64,000 nt of DNA from Capnocytophaga stomatis (GTDB lineage: Bacteria; Bacteroidota; Bacteroidia; Flavobacteriales; Flavobacteriaceae), in NCBI RefSeq assembly GCF_002302635.1, contig NZ_CP022387.1, forward strand, positions 1,488,001-1,552,000. The letters run 5' to 3'. This document shows positions 1-10,107 of the stretch, piece after piece. The translations under genes were made by a program, and so were the position numbers. A model generated the notes under the pieces. It worked only from the letters and a program-made list of their open reading frames with translations, was not told where the DNA came from and did no database searches. Position 1 is the stretch's first letter. Every line of letters starts with the position of its first letter.

Positions 1-3000
1 AGATGCCAGTAGGTTCTTACTGAGGTTATACTCTGCTGAAAAATTCCCCAGCCAGTTCGTTTGCCCTGCTGTTACCTGATTGTTGAATACTTCCATATTC
101 CTGATTACGGTAAATTCATCACGGTACGAAAGGGTTCCTTTAAGGATTAAGTCACTTTTTAATGTGGTTTTCACGCCACCTATCTTGGTAACAAACCGTA
201 GGTCTTTGATACGATATCCTAGCCCTAATTTATATTCTTTCCCGATGATTTCAGTTAAGTAATCGTTATCCAAGCTGATGGATACGGTACGGTCACGCGT
301 TAGCTCAGCAAGCACGTTAATGGAATTTTTCATTTCCATATTGGCTCTGATAAGCGGGTTAAATTGTTCCACTAAGGTAACATTCGTAAATAGCTTTTCT
401 GTTAGGAAGTTTTCTGCTGCATTTACCTTGTTTAGGTCATTCGGGTCGTATTCCAAATTTGTTCTGAATTCGCTTAAAGAATAGCTCGCACGGTAACTAT
501 GGTCTAAGGTAAACCTTCTGAAAGCCTTTTTGATAGGTTCCAAACGCATCAGCCCTGTATATGTAATGCTCCATTCAGGTATAGGAATGTTTCTAAAAGC
601 TCCCAATGATACTTTATCAGGGTTTTCTCCCGAATAAGCAGCCAAAAATGCTGGTATCATTACTGCTTGACTGGTTTTGCCATAACCTTTGGGGAACCCT
701 TCGCTGTCCAAGTTATTAGCATCGTTTAGGTTGATGCCTCGCTCGGTAGCTAAACGGCGTGCTATGGTAATGCGGTTCTGCTTGAAACGTTCAAAGCCTG
801 CCGAATAGTACTCGTCCACCTTGTCGAAAGTGGTTGCAAGTAGGTTGGTTGAAATGTTGAAGTTCCCTACTTGGTTGCCAATAAGTTTGTTGTACACGAA
901 GTTCCTTACTTCAAAGGTTTCCGTGTAGTTGTCGGTATATTGGCGTCCTGCTTTCAGAGTGATTTGCAAATCAGGAATAGGTTGCAAGTTTGCCGTGATA
1001 GTTAGGTTTCTTTCTTTGGACTGTAAGAATTGGTCATTGAAGTCCGCAAAATTGGTCAGATATCCTCTTTTAGCCATCTCGTAACGCACATCGGACTGGT
1101 CTCCGAACATAAACCCGAAGGAAGGCTTGGTAGTTCCTAAGAAGCCAACGCTTTGTGTGTAGCCTGGGAGCGTTTTTCCGTTGGTCTCGGAGTAATTGAT
1201 ACCAATGTTTTTAATCATCGTTGCCAATGATTTCCATAGTTTCTGTTTCTCTGTCCTTGCACTTGGCTTAATGCCTATGTAGCGATAGAGCTGGTCGAAG
1301 GTCATATTAGCTGTAAAATTGTGCGTGTTAGCGTTCTGTAAGGTGTTAATATCGTGCTTGGCGAGCTGTAATAGTGTTTGCGAACCGCGTTGCCAGTCAA
1401 AGTCGCCTGAGTACGTGTAGTTCGCTTTGATGAATTGCAGGAATGGGAACTTCGAGAACGGAAGCTCGTAATTTACTTGGAACTTGGAGAAGAAATGGTC
1501 TGGGTCTCCCAAATCCCAGAAATTATCCCACAGACCTACATCCCTGCGTGTTCCAGAAACATTACCGTTAGCGTCATACGTATAGTAGTTACGTATGATG
1601 CTGTTATTTGTGGCATTGAAATTCACACGCAGTGAGCGAGTCAGGTTATAGTTGATACCCAGTTGATAGTCCATTAGGTAGTTTCTCTGTTGAAGTTCAG
1701 GCATAGCCTTTTGTTGAGTAATATCAACTCCTTCAAAGTACACATCTCGGAATAGTTGTTTTGAGAATGACCTTGTGATATTAGAAGAAAACATTACGCT
1801 TGCGGGTAGCAGGTTGAGGTTTAGCTCGGATAGCCATTGCCAGTATTTCTTACCTTCAAAGCGTTTCATTTTCTTGAAAGGCTCTAACGGCTTCGCTTCA
1901 AAAGCATAATTATATAGCAGACCTGCCCGTACGTTTTGCTCGTTTTCGTATTTTAGCTCGTAATCCCTGTGGTTTACTTCATTGTAAGCATAGTTTAGTG
2001 TCAGGTTTTCAATGTTATAGAATCGCTTTTTTTGTCCTTCTGATAAGTTTTTCTTCACCCCGATTAGGTTTACGCCACGTCGCACAGTAACATTCTCCGC
2101 TTGTTCTTTGATGGCTTGTCGTTCCTGAGCAGTTTGGGCTACGCTTAGCCTATCTTCCAAGCGTATATCCTGATAAACGGGGTCGTACTCGGGTGTAGAT
2201 ACTTTCTGTGAATGATTCAGAGTAACGGGTACTTGCATATTCCACTTGGTTGGAAGTAGTTTGCCCGCATTGATGTTCATCATAACATCATATTCCTTAG
2301 TGCTTTCAATAGCTCGCTGGTTAGGAGCTTGGTCAACAGCACCAAATCCAACGGTATTCATACGTCCTGTGGCTGAGATATTCAGTAGTTCAGAAGCATT
2401 GGCATCTAATGAACCTACCATTGCCCACCCTCCGGAATTAGAAAGCTCGGCTACTCGCAGTTCGTTAAACCAAAATTCACCGCTGGCAGTATGTCCTGAT
2501 ACGTTCTTCACGCCTATCATTACTGAGCGTATGCTTCCCAGTGAAGGATTTCCTTTTATTGCATATCGGTTTTCACCAAAGACGTAAGGCGTATTTTCCG
2601 ATACTACGTTAAGGTTTGCATCATAATACGTGGCGTTATTTAAGGTTTGGTTTCTCAGCCCGATAGCTTTGAGCTTGGTTAAAACTTCCATAGGAACTAT
2701 TAGTTCATTTTCTTTTGGCCAAACGAGTGCCTGTGAGGACGTTCCTGCGGGAGTTACTCGAAGAGGGATTTCTACCTGATAATAGTTTTCGTTAAAATCC
2801 GTACCGATGCGTATAAAGGCAACCATTTGCCCGTCACTCAGTGACTTGTTATTGTAAGCCTCAGCGTGTGTGAACATTTTGATGTACTTGTATTGCCTCA
2901 AATCAATACTCATTACCTTGTAAACGGCTCTGCTATCATAGGATTCTAAGTTATCAACAATGTATGACAGGGATTGCTCATTTTGTTCTATGAGCGTATT

Positions 3001-6000
3001 ATTGGTATTGATTCTTTCCCGATAAACTCCCGGAGGCATCACGTATGGAATGGGTGTACGGGTTTCATTCTCGATGAGATTTACGGAATTGATTTCAGTA
3101 TGAGTGTTATCATCTGTCGGGTCGTCCAAATCACTACTCAGGGTGTAGTTATAATAACGCCAATCACCACGCACTAAGTCCAGCGTCCCGAATCGCAGTA
3201 GCATATCCTGTGAGAATCCAGTCATATACATTCGCATATGCGTTATGGAATTGATGATATCTATCTCATCATTAGGGCTTACGGGGAATGTGTATCCTTC
3301 ACGTACCATTTTTCCTTCGGCGATAGGTATTTTAAACTGAATCCAGCGTGCCGAGATATTTCTTCCGTTAGGAGCTTCCACTGAAACTGTACGAATATCG
3401 TTTACATATTTATCGCTACGTGAAATATTAGGTTTTATGGCAAGTCGATACTCATAGTAATTATTTGCCGTGTTCATTGTAAAATCGGCGTTAATGTCCT
3501 CATAATCGGGAACTGTTGTTGAGCCTCTGTCGTTATTACCCACTGCAACGGGTGAGTTACCTTCCGTTCCGTTGTAATTGTAGTATCTGTTAAGAATACC
3601 ACCACTGCGAGCCAGATAATATTCGTAATTATCCAAAGCAGGGTCGTTCGGTGAATCTGTATTATTGTTGTATATGCTTGCTTCTTGTGAGCTTGGAAGT
3701 CCGTCTAAACCAACATCTTGCAGGGTTCTGTTTTCACTGCTTGCGTCAAAGGCATACAATAGTGATTGTGCCCCAGGAGTTTTCCCCCAAGAAGAAGTAT
3801 TGACAGTTGATGAAGATGAAAGTCCCGGTAATCCGTTTTCGTACTGTTTGCGTCCGTCTTTCAGAACATCTTCGGAAATATTTCCCAAGTTGAAAACCAA
3901 TTCTCCTGTCCCTGAGTATTCTCCTGATGTATAGGGGTCAAGCATCCAGAATTGGATGTATTCAATGTTACTTTCCTGAAAATCGGAATAAGTCATTCCA
4001 CGCATAATTCCTCCCCATTTTTCATCGGCATTGGCAGCTCCAAACGCGGGATTGTTGTTGTATTGTCCTTTGGCATTCGGATAATATGCAAGGTCTAAAG
4101 TTGTTTGTACAAGTGTTTGTCCCTGTGCTACTTGTTGCTCTGGGAAGATTTCTTCAATATAAATACGTCGAGTGCTGTTCTTTGAAATCTCCTCACTGCT
4201 AATGTCCGATGGTTTTTGTGTAGAATAGAATATTGGGTCGATAGTGTACCAAGCCATTTTAGCACGACCATAGCCGTTTTTGAGGTTCTCAGGGTCATCG
4301 GGTGATTTTCCGTACAATGTTCTTGGTTGTGTTCCGCTTCCAGAGCCAAATTCCAGCGGGGTGCTGGCGAGTTTCCAAGCCAACGGGGAACGTATGTCGA
4401 TGGTTGTCTGAGCCGATTCAAAATCGTCCAAATAAACGGTCGTTTCTCCGTCGAAATTATCACCTTTTGGTGTTCCTGGAATGAGGTAAGCGAATTCACC
4501 ACGTAAAGAAAGATTTGAAGCTACGTCCGATTTTATGGTAGGAATACGATTTACCAAACGGGTTAAGAAGGGAAGTTCTGTTGAGTAAGTTCCTCCGAAA
4601 CCAAAAATGGTATTATTTACCGATTCTTGTCCGTAGCTTGTTTTCTGAGTGTATGGGCGTTCTCGAAGATTCACTACCGAGGCTCCGAGTATGAACTTAT
4701 CATTGAATTTATGTTCAATATTCAACCCCATAAAACGCGTGGTTTGTCCTCCGAAAATTAGATTATTTTCAACCGAAACTTGTATTGGCAGATTTGAAGC
4801 TTCCAAACTCGGATTTGTAATTTCAACTATTCCTGATTGATAATCAACTAAATAATCAAGACCTTCTACCAAAATACGTCCGCCAGCAGTAACCGTAACC
4901 GAACCACGCGGAACGTTAAACGCTCCTAATGATATTCCTCTTCTTCCCGACGATTTGTATCGTCCTTTGAGTTGGAATTTGTTTTTGTTTCCATCCATCT
5001 GAGCTTGGGTTTTGGTATTGGAATACAAACTCGGATATACGTATTTTCGTTGGTTTTCATTGTAAGTGCTTGGGTCAGAATAATCTCCTCCGCCTAATGT
5101 TTTGTGCAAAAACTCTCCGAAAGGTTCTACTTTGGTGAAGAAAATCTTTCCGTACTGTTCATCAACCGTAATTCCGGGAAGAAAGTCGAAAAATCCGTCT
5201 CCGCCGGGTTGCGGGTCGTTGTATTTGTTCAATCGGTCGAAGTTAAATAAATTTAGTAATATCTTGTCTTCCAGACCCGAAGGCCAGCCCACATCAGACA
5301 CTTTTGTAATATAGTTGATGGGTGATGGGTCGGAATAGTAGATATTCATTCTGAAATCCTCAGGGTCTAACTGAGCCGTTCCTAAAGAATAGACGTTTTT
5401 CATCATCAAATCCCATATAGGGTCTTTGACGCTCAATCGATTACTCTTTAACATTTTCAGAACCAACAAGTTATTTGTGATAGCATTATTGTTTGCTGAA
5501 ATGTTGTAACTCGTAGCCGAGATTCCGTCATTGGCAAATTCCCCAACTTGATATACTTGGCTTCCGTAAGTGTATTGGTACGCCACAGCAAGGACTTCAT
5601 CACTGCTCAAAGCGATATTAAGTGAGATGTATCCCAGTTTTGTATCTACTTTGTAATCAGTGCCTTCTTCAAGTTTTCGGGCATTTTCAATCACGGCATA
5701 GTCATACCCTTGATTTACAATAGCTGAAATACTTCCAAAACCTTGCTGCAAGGTTGCTACATCACGAATAGCTTCTGTAAGAATAGAAGTTTTTCCAATT
5801 TGTGTTGGGTCGTAGCGATTGGCACTATTGGTAGGCATATTATTTGTGGTGGAAGAGAAAAAGCCTGAAGGAGCATTTTGGTTGATGCGTGTATTTTCGG
5901 GTTGAACCTCTCCTAAATCCTGTAAAGCCAATATGTTACGAATATTTCCCGTACGATTATTCCTATTAGTTACCCAAACTTCCAAACGTGTAATTTGTAC

Positions 6001-6951
6001 TTTACTGTTGATGAAAGGGTAATTTTCCAGAGCTTTGTCATATTGGTCACGGAAGAATTGTGCCAGAAAGAAGTTTCGGTTTTCGTCATAATCCAAAGCT
6101 GTAAAATCAAATTCGGTTACGGTTCCGCCTCCTTGTGCCGTTACGGTTTTTCGCTCTGATTTTTGTTCCGAAAATACGCCTGTGATGGTCGTCCGCCCAA
6201 ATTTCAATTCGGTTTTTACTCCAAACAGACTTTGTGAACCCGTAATCAGAGAGTTAGACATTGGCATAGATATATTTCCCAGTTCTATTTTCTGAATAAT
6301 GTCGTCTTCGTTGGGTTCGTATTCCAATTTAAAAACGTTTTGGAAGTCAAACGAAGCCTGCGTGTCATACTGGGCGTTGAGTTGCAAACGCGTACCGATT
6401 TTTCCAGTAAGTCCAAGGCTGATACGTTGGTCGAAATCAAGCCCCCAAGTGCTTCTGTTTCGGGGTGTTATGGCAGGATTGTCGTTTTTTGTGTAGCGTA
6501 AACCCAAATCAATTCCTACGCTCCCTTGCGGAATGATTTCAATATTTCTACCCCCGAAGATACTCTCAAAAAAGTCGGAATTTACATACAAATCGGGGAG
6601 TAAATCGCGTTGTACTTTTTTCTTGTTTTCGCTTGCTTTGCTGTCATCAACCGCGTCCCATTTTTCTTTGTAGTAAGCTCGCATTTGCTCACGAAGCATC
6701 AAATTTTCATATTCCTTAACGGTCAAAAACATCGGGACAGAGAGGTCATACTCGCCCAACTTTTCTGTGTAAACGTACTTGTTTAGTTGCGGATTGTAGG
6801 TGTACTTATGAATGATACTCTCGGGTTTTTTTAGCCCGATTTTCGGTATGTTGTTTTTGACTTTAACACTGTCTTTTTGAGGTTCTTGTCCCCAAGCTGT
6901 TGCACTTAAAAAGAGCAACATCAGCGTTATATTTTTTAGATTTTTATACAT
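1..6951 (-). CDS. sprA: SprA, outer-membrane translocon of the type IX secretion system (3' end beyond window)
   Basis: The minus-strand frame is open from the ATG at 6951 to base 1, giving 2317 codons without a stop, and it runs off the left edge. Flavobacterium SprA is about 2400 residues, so only the extreme C-terminus is missing. The N-terminus is a signal peptide ending near TAWGQ. SprA forms the very large outer-membrane beta-barrel through which type IX cargo and gliding adhesins cross. The sequence shows the expected long succession of beta-rich segments with Asn/Asp/Tyr-rich turns. It lies 48 bp downstream of ruvA on the same strand, an arrangement also known from Flavobacterium, so the two are probably co-transcribed. 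Frame consistency was spot-checked at the start, near 3600 and at the window edge. The identification rests on family recognition and gene order. Confidence 0.93.
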   Translation of the reverse strand, partial: MYKNLKNITLMLLFLSATAWGQEPQKDSVKVKNNIPKIGLKKPESIIHKYTYNPQLNKYVYTEKLGEYDLSVPMFLTVKEYENLMLREQMRAYYKEKWDAVDDSKASENKKKVQRDLLPDLYVNSDFFESIFGGRNIEIIPQGSVGIDLGLRYTKNDNPAITPRNRSTWGLDFDQRISLGLTGKIGTRLQLNAQYDTQASFDFQNVFKLEYEPNEDDIIQKIELGNISMPMSNSLITGSQSLFGVKTELKFGRTTITGVFSEQKSERKTVTAQGGGTVTEFDFTALDYDENRNFFLAQFFRDQYDKALENYPFINSKVQITRLEVWVTNRNNRTGNIRNILALQDLGEVQPENTRINQNAPSGFFSSTTNNMPTNSANRYDPTQIGKTSILTEAIRDVATLQQGFGSISAIVNQGYDYAVIENARKLEEGTDYKVDTKLGYISLNIALSSDEVLAVAYQYTYGSQVYQVGEFANDGISATSYNISANNNAITNNLLVLKMLKSNRLSVKDPIWDLMMKNVYSLGTAQLDPEDFRMNIYYSDPSPINYITKVSDVGWPSGLEDKILLNLFNFDRLNKYNDPQPGGDGFFDFLPGITVDEQYGKIFFTKVEPFGEFLHKTLGGGDYSDPSTYNENQRKYVYPSLYSNTKTQAQMDGNKNKFQLKGRYKSSGRRGISLGAFNVPRGSVTVTAGGRILVEGLDYLVDYQSGIVEITNPSLEASNLPIQVSVENNLIFGGQTTRFMGLNIEHKFNDKFILGASVVNLRERPYTQKTSYGQESVNNTIFGFGGTYSTELPFLTRLVNRIPTIKSDVASNLSLRGEFAYLIPGTPKGDNFDGETTVYLDDFESAQTTIDIRSPLAWKLASTPLEFGSGSGTQPRTLYGKSPDDPENLKNGYGRAKMAWYTIDPIFYSTQKPSDISSEEISKNSTRRIYIEEIFPEQQVAQGQTLVQTTLDLAYYPNAKGQYNNNPAFGAANADEKWGGIMRGMTYSDFQESNIEYIQFWMLDPYTSGEYSGTGELVFNLGNISEDVLKDGRKQYENGLPGLSSSSTVNTSSWGKTPGAQSLLYAFDASSENRTLQDVGLDGLPSSQEASIYNNNTDSPNDPALDNYEYYLARSGGILNRYYNYNGTEGNSPVAVGNNDRGSTTVPDYEDINADFTMNTANNYYEYRLAIKPNISRSDKYVNDIRTVSVEAPNGRNISARWIQFKIPIAEGKMVREGYTFPVSPNDEIDIINSITHMRMYMTGFSQDMLLRFGTLDLVRGDWRYYNYTLSSDLDDPTDDNTHTEINSVNLIENETRTPIPYVMPPGVYRERINTNNTLIEQNEQSLSYIVDNLESYDSRAVYKVMSIDLRQYKYIKMFTHAEAYNNKSLSDGQMVAFIRIGTDFNENYYQVEIPLRVTPAGTSSQALVWPKENELIVPMEVLTKLKAIGLRNQTLNNATYYDANLNVVSENTPYVFGENRYAIKGNPSLGSIRSVMIGVKNVSGHTASGEFWFNELRVAELSNSGGWAMVGSLDANASELLNISATGRMNTVGFGAVDQAPNQRAIESTKEYDVMMNINAGKLLPTKWNMQVPVTLNHSQKVSTPEYDPVYQDIRLEDRLSVAQTAQERQAIKEQAENVTVRRGVNLIGVKKNLSEGQKKRFYNIENLTLNYAYNEVNHRDYELKYENEQNVRAGLLYNYAFEAKPLEPFKKMKRFEGKKYWQWLSELNLNLLPASVMFSSNITRSFSKQLFRDVYFEGVDITQQKAMPELQQRNYLMDYQLGINYNLTRSLRVNFNATNNSIIRNYYTYDANGNVSGTRRDVGLWDNFWDLGDPDHFFSKFQVNYELPFSKFPFLQFIKANYTYSGDFDWQRGSQTLLQLAKHDINTLQNANTHNFTANMTFDQLYRYIGIKPSARTEKQKLWKSLATMIKNIGINYSETNGKTLPGYTQSVGFLGTTKPSFGFMFGDQSDVRYEMAKRGYLTNFADFNDQFLQSKERNLTITANLQPIPDLQITLKAGRQYTDNYTETFEVRNFVYNKLIGNQVGNFNISTNLLATTFDKVDEYYSAGFERFKQNRITIARRLATERGINLNDANNLDSEGFPKGYGKTSQAVMIPAFLAAYSGENPDKVSLGAFRNIPIPEWSITYTGLMRLEPIKKAFRRFTLDHSYRASYSLSEFRTNLEYDPNDLNKVNAAENFLTEKLFTNVTLVEQFNPLIRANMEMKNSINVLAELTRDRTVSISLDNDYLTEIIGKEYKLGLGYRIKDLRFVTKIGGVKTTLKSDLILKGTLSYRDEFTVIRNMEVFNNQVTAGQTNWLGNFSAEYNLSKNLLAS

Positions 6952-6999
6952 AAATCTTTTGTTTTAACTGAAAGACGTACAATTGATTATTGTTTATTG

Positions 7000-7584
7000 T
7001 CACAAACTTTTGAGAGATTGCTTTATAATTTCTTCTACAGAGATTTCTCCCGAAGCTGATTTTACAATTTTGTCTACCACTTTTTCGGCTTGTTTTCGGG
7101 CAAATCCTAAGACTTCTAATGCTGCGAGAGCTTCTTCCTTGTTGGTATTCAGTTCGTTGTGAGGAATATCTTCAAAATCTTGTAATTTCATCATTTTGTC
7201 TTTCAAATCTAAAATTATACGTTGAGCCGTTTTTGCTCCGATTCCTTTAACAGATTGAATACTAACTACATCTCCGTTTATGATGGCACTTCGTACGTGG
7301 GCTGCCGTTAGTGAAGAAAGCATCGTTCGGGCTGTACTTGCTCCAACCCCTGAAACTGATAGCAATAGCACAAAAACTTCACGTTCCGCTTTGGTCAGAA
7401 ATCCGTAAAGTGTGTGGGAATCTTCTTTGATTTGCAAATGCGTGTATAGCTTAATAGATTCACTATCAGGGAGTGATGAGAAAGTGTGCAGTGTAATATT
7501 CACAAAATACCCCACCCCGCCACAATCTATAACCACATAGGTTAGATTTTTTTCAACGAGCTTTCCTTGTAATTGAGTAATCAT
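7000..7584 (-). CDS. ruvA: Holliday junction branch migration protein RuvA
   Basis: RuvA binds four-way DNA junctions as a tetramer and loads the RuvB helicase. The 194-residue product starts MITQLQGKLVEKN, the usual N-terminal OB-fold start. Two helix-hairpin-helix regions follow, around VLLLSVSGVGASTARTML and IQSVKGIGAKTAQRIILDLK. The C-terminal third helical domain contains EALAALEVLGF. The frame extends nine codons further upstream, but the internal ATG at 7584 matches the family start, so it was chosen. The length is typical for the family (about 190-205). It precedes sprA on the same strand. Confidence 0.95.
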   Translation of the reverse strand: MITQLQGKLVEKNLTYVVIDCGGVGYFVNITLHTFSSLPDSESIKLYTHLQIKEDSHTLYGFLTKAEREVFVLLLSVSGVGASTARTMLSSLTAAHVRSAIINGDVVSIQSVKGIGAKTAQRIILDLKDKMMKLQDFEDIPHNELNTNKEEALAALEVLGFARKQAEKVVDKIVKSASGEISVEEIIKQSLKSL

Positions 7585-7782
7585 TTCTATAAATTCTGAT
7601 TTTCTTGCCAAACTGAACCGCTAAGGTATGAAATATATTTTTATGTAGAAATATTTTTAATAAAAACGATTTTTTTTTAAGATTTAATCCTAAAAATTTA
7701 ACAATATAGTATAAAGAAAAGATTGTTTATTTTAAAAGTAGAATTACAGTTTTTGCAAAGAAAGTAATAGTAAGGAGAATAA

Positions 7783-7814
7783 AAAAAGCCTCAACAAATT
7801 CGTTGAGGCTTTTT
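7783..7814 (-). terminator. Intrinsic terminator after the first SUMF1 lipoprotein gene
   Basis: A perfect stem pairs GCCTCAAC (7788-7795) with GTTGAGGC (7802-7809) and extends into flanking A and T runs. It begins 19 bp beyond the stop of the gene at 7833-8762 and ends that minus-strand transcript. The A run on the other side could let it work in both directions. Confidence 0.8.
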
Positions 7815-7832
7815 GTTTTATAAAACTTTATA

Positions 7833-8762
7833 TTATTTCGCAGGGAAAACAACACGGAATCCGATATTTGCTTGTCCGTCACGAGCAATGTAAGTTCCTC
7901 GGTTAGCAATGCGACATTTATCGTGCAAACAAGAGAAACTCGCTCCACGACGAACACGATAAGTTCCTCTCTCAGGTCCTGTAGGATTCGTTTGGTCAGT
8001 ACTTGGGTAATATCCGTACCAATCAGCAGTCCATTCCCAAACGTTTCCATTAACATCGTATAGCCCTAATTCGTTCGGTTTTTTCTCTCCAACTGGATGT
8101 AATCTTCCACCCGAATTAGCTCTGTACCAAGCATAATCACCGATGTTATCACCAATACCATCTTCGTCGGCAAAAATACCATCTTGGTTTACTCTTTTGT
8201 TTCCTCCTCTTAGGATGTACTCAAATTCAGCTTCAGTAGGTAATTTACCACCTAACCATTCAGCATATGCTTTAGCTCCATACCAAGAAACACGTACCAC
8301 AGGATGATTTTCCATTCCGTCTTTTGGTGTAAAAACATCTCCTTTTTGTTCAATATCAAAACCTTGATACCATTTTTTTCTGTCTTCGGTTTGATTACCT
8401 TTTGCAGTTAAGAATTTTGCATATTGTGCATTAGTGATTTCGTACTTACTTACTTTAAAATCACTTAAAGTCACATTATGTTGAGGTTTTTCATCTCCTT
8501 GACTTTGTTTATCTTTGGTTGAGCTTCCCATAAGGAAAGTCCCTCCTTCAACAAGCACAACATCTAACTCTTTAAGAAGAGGATTTAGTGTCTCTGCATT
8601 GGGTGTTTCAGGTGTTTCATTCTTTGGTTCTTGAGTGTTCTCAACTGATGGTTTTTGTGTTATTTCTTCTTCTTTTTTATTACAACTAGCCAATGAAATC
8701 ATTGCTACTGATATCGAAATTGTGATAACACCTTTCGTTAACTTTATGATGTTCTTTTTCAT
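7833..8762 (-). CDS. SUMF1/FGE-fold lipoprotein, paralog A
   Basis: The protein has 309 residues. A lipoprotein signal peptide ends in the lipobox LASC. The mature N-terminus CNKKEEE matches the Lys-plus-acidic export signal that sends Capnocytophaga lipoproteins to the cell surface. A linker to about residue 65 leads into a full formylglycine-generating-enzyme (SUMF1) domain, with VEGGTFLMGS, YEITNAQYAKFL, LPTEAEFEYILRGG, NGNVWEWTADW and a GFRVVF end. Near the end it has RRGASFSC followed four residues later by a second Cys. That is the Cys-x4-Cys spacing of the copper-binding pair in true FGE enzymes, although many non-catalytic SUMF1 domains also carry the second Cys. It is far shorter than the gliding proteins GldJ and GldK. 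It is the third of three same-strand paralogs with its own promoter and terminator. Substrate and role are unknown. Confidence 0.85.
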   Translation of the reverse strand: MKKNIIKLTKGVITISISVAMISLASCNKKEEEITQKPSVENTQEPKNETPETPNAETLNPLLKELDVVLVEGGTFLMGSSTKDKQSQGDEKPQHNVTLSDFKVSKYEITNAQYAKFLTAKGNQTEDRKKWYQGFDIEQKGDVFTPKDGMENHPVVRVSWYGAKAYAEWLGGKLPTEAEFEYILRGGNKRVNQDGIFADEDGIGDNIGDYAWYRANSGGRLHPVGEKKPNELGLYDVNGNVWEWTADWYGYYPSTDQTNPTGPERGTYRVRRGASFSCLHDKCRIANRGTYIARDGQANIGFRVVFPAK

Positions 8763-8895
8763 AAGTAATAGTATTAAATTATTAATCTTTTATTGGTAAA
8801 CTATTATTGTTGAAATAATCTCATCGCTATAAAAGTTTATAAAATCTCTTTTAAGTGGTTGAAATACAATTCCAAAAGCAATAGTTTTGAGGGTG

Positions 8896-8903
8896 CAAAT
8901 ATA
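8896..8903 (-). promoter_or_regulatory. -7 promoter box for SUMF1 paralog A
   Basis: On the minus strand this reads TATATTTG, the Bacteroidota -7 consensus TAnnTTTG, 134 bp before the ATG at 8762. A TTG lies 15 bp upstream, shorter than the usual 19. Apart from this box and the terminator near 9066, the 8763-9112 gap is AT-rich and holds no visible gene. Confidence 0.5.
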
Positions 8904-9065
8904 CAAATTAATTTTACACAAAAAATGGTTTAATCATAAAAAAGATGTAAACTTTAATGTTATAAAGTTAAAATGTTTAAAAAAATATAAGAAGGAAATT
9001 TGTTTTTGTGGTGCTTTGTGATTTATTCAGCTTTTGGAAATAGCTTGTTAATCAATCCAATAAAA

Positions 9066-9093
9066 AAATCCACCTCTTAAAAAAGGTGGATTT
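9066..9093 (-). terminator. Intrinsic terminator after SUMF1 paralog B
   Basis: AAATCCACCT (9066-9075) pairs with AGGTGGATTT (9084-9093) around a short A-rich loop, followed on the minus strand by A/T-rich sequence. It begins 20 bp beyond the stop of the gene at 9113-10006. Confidence 0.75.
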
Positions 9094-9112
9094 ATACTAT
9101 AATTTTTTATAC

Positions 9113-10006
9113 TTATCTTGCTGGGAAAACAACACGGAAACCTAAGTTGTGGCGTACACCGTTAGGAGCACGTTTGCTTCGATATATAGTACGGCAAGTT
9201 GCTGGAGTACAGAAGGCACTGGCTCCACGTCTTACGCGTAAACTTCCCTGATTAGCACCTTTCGGGTTTGTTTGTTGAGTTCTTGGTAGAGAGCCAAACC
9301 AATCAGCAGTCCATTCCCAAGCATTTCCGCTCATATCATAAATTCCTAACTCATTGGGTTTCTTCGTTCCCACAGGATGCATTCTTCCTCCTGAATTTTT
9401 CACATACCAAGCAACTTCATCTATGTTGTTACTTCCGCTCCACATATAGCCTTTGCTTTTTTTACCTCCACGGGCAGCATATTCCCATTCTGCTTCGGTT
9501 GGGATTCTTCCTCCTGCCCATTCTGCGTATGCCTTAGCTCCGTTCCAAGTAACAAAAATTACAGGAAGATTTTCTTTACCAGCTCGAGCCTTAAATGTTT
9601 TTCCTTCTTGAACGATGTCTTTCCCTTGATACCATTTGGCTCCGTTTTCAATCTTATTTTCTTTTTTTGAATTTAAAAATTGTGCATACTCAGCGTTGGT
9701 AATTTCGTACTTAGTGATTCTGAAGTTGCTTAAAGTCACCTTATGGGCACTTACTGTTCCCATATTAAAAGTTCCTCCTTCAACAAAAACAGTGTTGTCT
9801 TTTATTGATTTTGAAAAAAGATTGGGTGAAATTTCCGGCTGTGTTTCAACCGTTACAGTGTCAGAGGGGGTGAAGTCTTGCTCCTCTTTGTTACAACTTG
9901 TTAGTGTGGTTGTCGCCATTACTGTTAATACGGCAATACCTTTCGAAAATTTGTGCAGTTTAAAAGCATCCCACTTTTTTACTGCGGTTTGAACGTTTTT
10001 TTTCAT
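9113..10006 (-). CDS. SUMF1/FGE-fold lipoprotein, paralog B
   Basis: The protein has 297 residues. A long positively charged N-region precedes a hydrophobic stretch and the lipobox LTSC. The mature start CNKEEQD again fits the Capnocytophaga surface-export signal. The SUMF1 domain runs from about residue 72 (VEGGTFNMG) to the C-terminus (GFRVVFPAR), with IPTEAEWEYAARGGKKS and SGNAWEWTADW. The Cys-x4-Cys pair near the end is present (FCTPATC). It shares long identical stretches with paralog C, including the WEYAARGGKKSKGY region and the APNGVRHNLGFRVVF end. These two are therefore the most recent duplicates and paralog A is more distant. Function is unknown; a surface-exposed enzyme or ligand-binding module is inferred. 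Confidence 0.85.
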   Translation of the reverse strand: MKKNVQTAVKKWDAFKLHKFSKGIAVLTVMATTTLTSCNKEEQDFTPSDTVTVETQPEISPNLFSKSIKDNTVFVEGGTFNMGTVSAHKVTLSNFRITKYEITNAEYAQFLNSKKENKIENGAKWYQGKDIVQEGKTFKARAGKENLPVIFVTWNGAKAYAEWAGGRIPTEAEWEYAARGGKKSKGYMWSGSNNIDEVAWYVKNSGGRMHPVGTKKPNELGIYDMSGNAWEWTADWFGSLPRTQQTNPKGANQGSLRVRRGASAFCTPATCRTIYRSKRAPNGVRHNLGFRVVFPAR

Positions 10007-10099
10007 ACTATATTTAATTTGTTTTAATTAATCCAGAGGAATTATCGTGACCATTGATTTTAAAATCGGTCTTATGTGTTACATAGTTTCTTTCGGGGG

Positions 10100-10107
10100 C
10101 AAAACTA
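10100..10107 (-). promoter_or_regulatory. -7 promoter box for SUMF1 paralog B
   Basis: The minus-strand sequence is TAGTTTTG followed by CCCCC, 94 bp before the ATG at 10006. It fits TAnnTTTG, but no TTG lies 19 bp upstream. The rest of the 10007-10372 gap contains only the terminator near 10312 and AT-rich sequence. Confidence 0.45.

Noticed and set aside
1-6951. Many plus-strand reading frames of 60-120 codons across this segment
   Set aside because: They are opposite-strand shadows of the intact sprA frame, with no ribosome sites or family similarity.
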